Shown here in pieces: positions 62,586-64,000 of a stretch of 64,000 nt of DNA. This DNA is from an uncultured Dysgonomonas sp. (lineage in GTDB: Bacteria > Bacteroidota > Bacteroidia > Bacteroidales > Dysgonomonadaceae). The notes below the pieces were generated by a model. That model ran no database searches, had not been told where the DNA came from, and worked only from the letters and a program-made list of their open reading frames with translations. Positions within the stretch are counted from its first letter, which is position 1; every line of letters begins with the position of its first letter. The stretch spans positions 62,001 to 126,000 of the forward strand of contig NZ_CAKUOF010000012.1 in NCBI RefSeq assembly GCF_934668725.1. Reading direction: 5' to 3'. Made by a program: the position numbers and the translations under genes.

Positions 62586-64000
62586 TTATTTACTACTTTT
62601 TCTTTTCTTTTTCAAAACAATCAGTAGTATTACAAATGCAACAAGCACCACACCCACGATAATGAAACCGTTTAGTGAGTTCTTCTCACCTTGCTCACCT
62701 TGTCCTGCTACCTGATCTTTCTTAAGAATCATACCGTTTTTAGCAGCGTCGGACGAAGCATTAGCAGTTTTCATATTCTGCAATTGCTGATTGTAAACCT
62801 TAGCATCGTCTGCCGAAACTTGTTTCGATATAAAGTCCTGTAGTTTACCATTACTTCCAGAGAAACCTGAACCTGTAGAACCAAATTCTTTAACCAGATC
62901 GGTATGCAGTTTAGCTACATCATTCAATTGCTGATCGGTAGCTTTCCACATTCCTTTACGGGCAGTTTCCATCATTACGGCAGTAATTTCTTGCAAAGCG
63001 GCAGGATTTTCTTTCTTGAAAAATTCTTGTGTTCCCAGATTCATTTTGTCTTTTACATATACATCATAAATCTGATCCCACATTTCATTGTCAATTACAT
63101 TTGGTTTCATCACATTCCATCCGTAAGTATTGGTTACCACTTCTGTTATTTGTGATGCACTCGACGAACCGCCTTTCATTATCTCTTTCACATATTCAGG
63201 ATTGAAGATGGTAGAACGAGCCTCAACACCGATAGCTTCTTTCAAGTCCTGCATCTTCACATTGTTGCGATTACGATAATCGGCAAAATAAGCATCAGGG
63301 TCTTTGCCTGTTACATCACGAACAGCAAGGTTCATACCTCCCATAAATTCGTAAACGTGATCGAGACTCAATGCTCCCCAAGTATTATTCTGACGAGGTT
63401 GTACAATTACATCCGTATTGTGAAGTACGGCACGAAGCAAGCCGGCTTTGAATTCGCCCCACTCTTTTTCGCCACCGTACACAGCCCCCATATTATTGAT
63501 ATAAGTATCGGCAATTTCTTTCTCCGATTCCCATTTATCGCCACTCGTTACCATGCCTTGAATACCTGTTCCGTACATACCGTTGATACCTCCGAATACA
63601 CGCTGAGTAGACATTGCTCGTGCATCTTTGGGTGAAATGCCTTGTTCTACCAGTTGACGCTCTATCTCAATCGTACTTTTGCTAACCAAGTTATCGTACT
63701 TATCATTTTTAGCAGATGCTGCCATTTCTACGGCACGTGTGATTAATGACAAACGAGATGCTGCCAAATCGCGGAACTGACCCGAAGTTTGCACAACCAC
63801 ATCAATACGTGGGCGTCCTAAAGTTTCAGTCGGAATCAATTGTAAGTCAGAAACACGTCCAAAGGCATCACGCACAGGTTCAACACCCAACATATAAAGT
63901 GCTTGTGCAATGGTAGCCCCTTCGCTCTCGATAAACTCACTACTCCAGAAAGTATAACTTACCTTACGCGGATATTCTCCATGTTCTTTTTTATACTGCT
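62586..64000 (-). CDS. hmuS: HmuS-like CobN/BchH family haem dechelatase, 5' end outside window
   Basis: The C-terminal ~470 residues of a CobN/Mg-chelatase H-type protein. Visible family parts: EYPRKVSYTFWSSEFIESEGATIAQALYMLGVEPVRDAFGRV, GRPRIDVVVQTSGQFRDLAASR and MQDLKEAIGVEARSTIFNPEYVKEIMKGG. The last ~35 residues add one membrane helix (GFIIVGVVLVAFVILLIVL) with a basic tail KKKRKSSK, so the chelatase-like body lies on the periplasmic side, unlike true CobN. HmuS of Bacteroides has been described as an enzyme that removes iron from haem; this role is assigned by family and by the hmuTUV genes that follow. Its start lies beyond the right edge, so the signal peptide and the upstream receptor are not visible. 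Confidence 0.88.
   Translation of the reverse strand, partial: QYKKEHGEYPRKVSYTFWSSEFIESEGATIAQALYMLGVEPVRDAFGRVSDLQLIPTETLGRPRIDVVVQTSGQFRDLAASRLSLITRAVEMAASAKNDKYDNLVSKSTIEIERQLVEQGISPKDARAMSTQRVFGGINGMYGTGIQGMVTSGDKWESEKEIADTYINNMGAVYGGEKEWGEFKAGLLRAVLHNTDVIVQPRQNNTWGALSLDHVYEFMGGMNLAVRDVTGKDPDAYFADYRNRNNVKMQDLKEAIGVEARSTIFNPEYVKEIMKGGSSSASQITEVVTNTYGWNVMKPNVIDNEMWDQIYDVYVKDKMNLGTQEFFKKENPAALQEITAVMMETARKGMWKATDQQLNDVAKLHTDLVKEFGSTGSGFSGSNGKLQDFISKQVSADDAKVYNQQLQNMKTANASSDAAKNGMILKKDQVAGQGEQGEKNSLNGFIIVGVVLVAFVILLIVLKKKRKSSK

Noticed and set aside
62586..64000. Cobaltochelatase CobN of cobalamin synthesis
   Set aside because: The C-terminal membrane anchor and the following membrane, ExbB-like and DUF2149 genes point to the hmu type rather than to cobalamin biosynthesis; no cob genes are nearby.

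Overview
The window reads as chromosomal DNA of a low-GC Bacteroidales bacterium. The evidence is two SusC/SusD outer-membrane pairs, an ECF sigma/FecR pair, Na+-NQR, a Bacteroides-type N-succinylornithine carbamoyltransferase, a GldF-GldG fusion, an Hc1-like small basic protein, and repeated promoter -7 boxes of the TAnnTTTG type. A Dysgonomonas-like member of the order would fit, but the genus is inference. I see no rRNA, tRNA, CRISPR array, transposase or prophage core.

Left third (1-25 kb). nqrA with the start of nqrB; a secreted coiled-coil protein; a probable argF'-acyltransferase-M13 peptidase operon; an SMR exporter; a 42-residue lipoprotein; a homocysteine S-methyltransferase gene broken by one frameshift; an ABC-F ATPase; two overlapping secreted tail-fibre-like proteins with almost identical C-termini; an AsmA-like protein; a lipoprotein with a flavin-reductase-like domain; DUF805 and nitroreductase genes; a gldF-gldG fusion; mscL; and a tandem pair of FISUMP-like lipoproteins.

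Middle (25-41 kb). An orphan SusC/SusD pair without enzymes or sigma factor; an oxidative-stress cluster (OhrR-like regulator, nitroreductase, thiol peroxidase, glutathione peroxidase); a Zn/Cd-type P1B ATPase with a dyad in its promoter; an Hc1-like protein; a DbpA-like helicase; and a cluster of a thioredoxin-like protein, a stand-alone LpxC without FabZ, and a DUF6132 protein.

Right (41-59 kb). A complete polysaccharide-utilisation locus (PUL) on the minus strand: ECF sigma, FecR anti-sigma, SusC with an STN domain, SusD, GH92 alpha-mannosidase with PA14, an endonuclease/exonuclease/phosphatase-family lipoprotein, a phosphodiesterase-alkaline phosphatase fusion, a metallophosphoesterase with PA14, an (alpha/alpha)6 glycosidase of trehalase/GH63 type, and a ROK sugar kinase. 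A plus-strand AraC regulator converges on it. The unusual feature is the combination of mannosidase with several phosphoesterases, which suggests a phosphorylated mannose glycan such as phosphomannan or a GPI-type glycan. Small palindromes and hairpins lie between its cistrons, and one palindrome family recurs in the haem operon at the right end.

Right end (59-64 kb). Malate dehydrogenase, a decayed FAD-dependent oxidoreductase, and the hmuS-T-U-V part of a haem-iron acquisition operon: a CobN-like dechelatase with a C-terminal membrane anchor, a multi-pass membrane protein, an ExbB-like protein and a DUF2149 protein that resembles ExbD. hmuS continues beyond the right edge.
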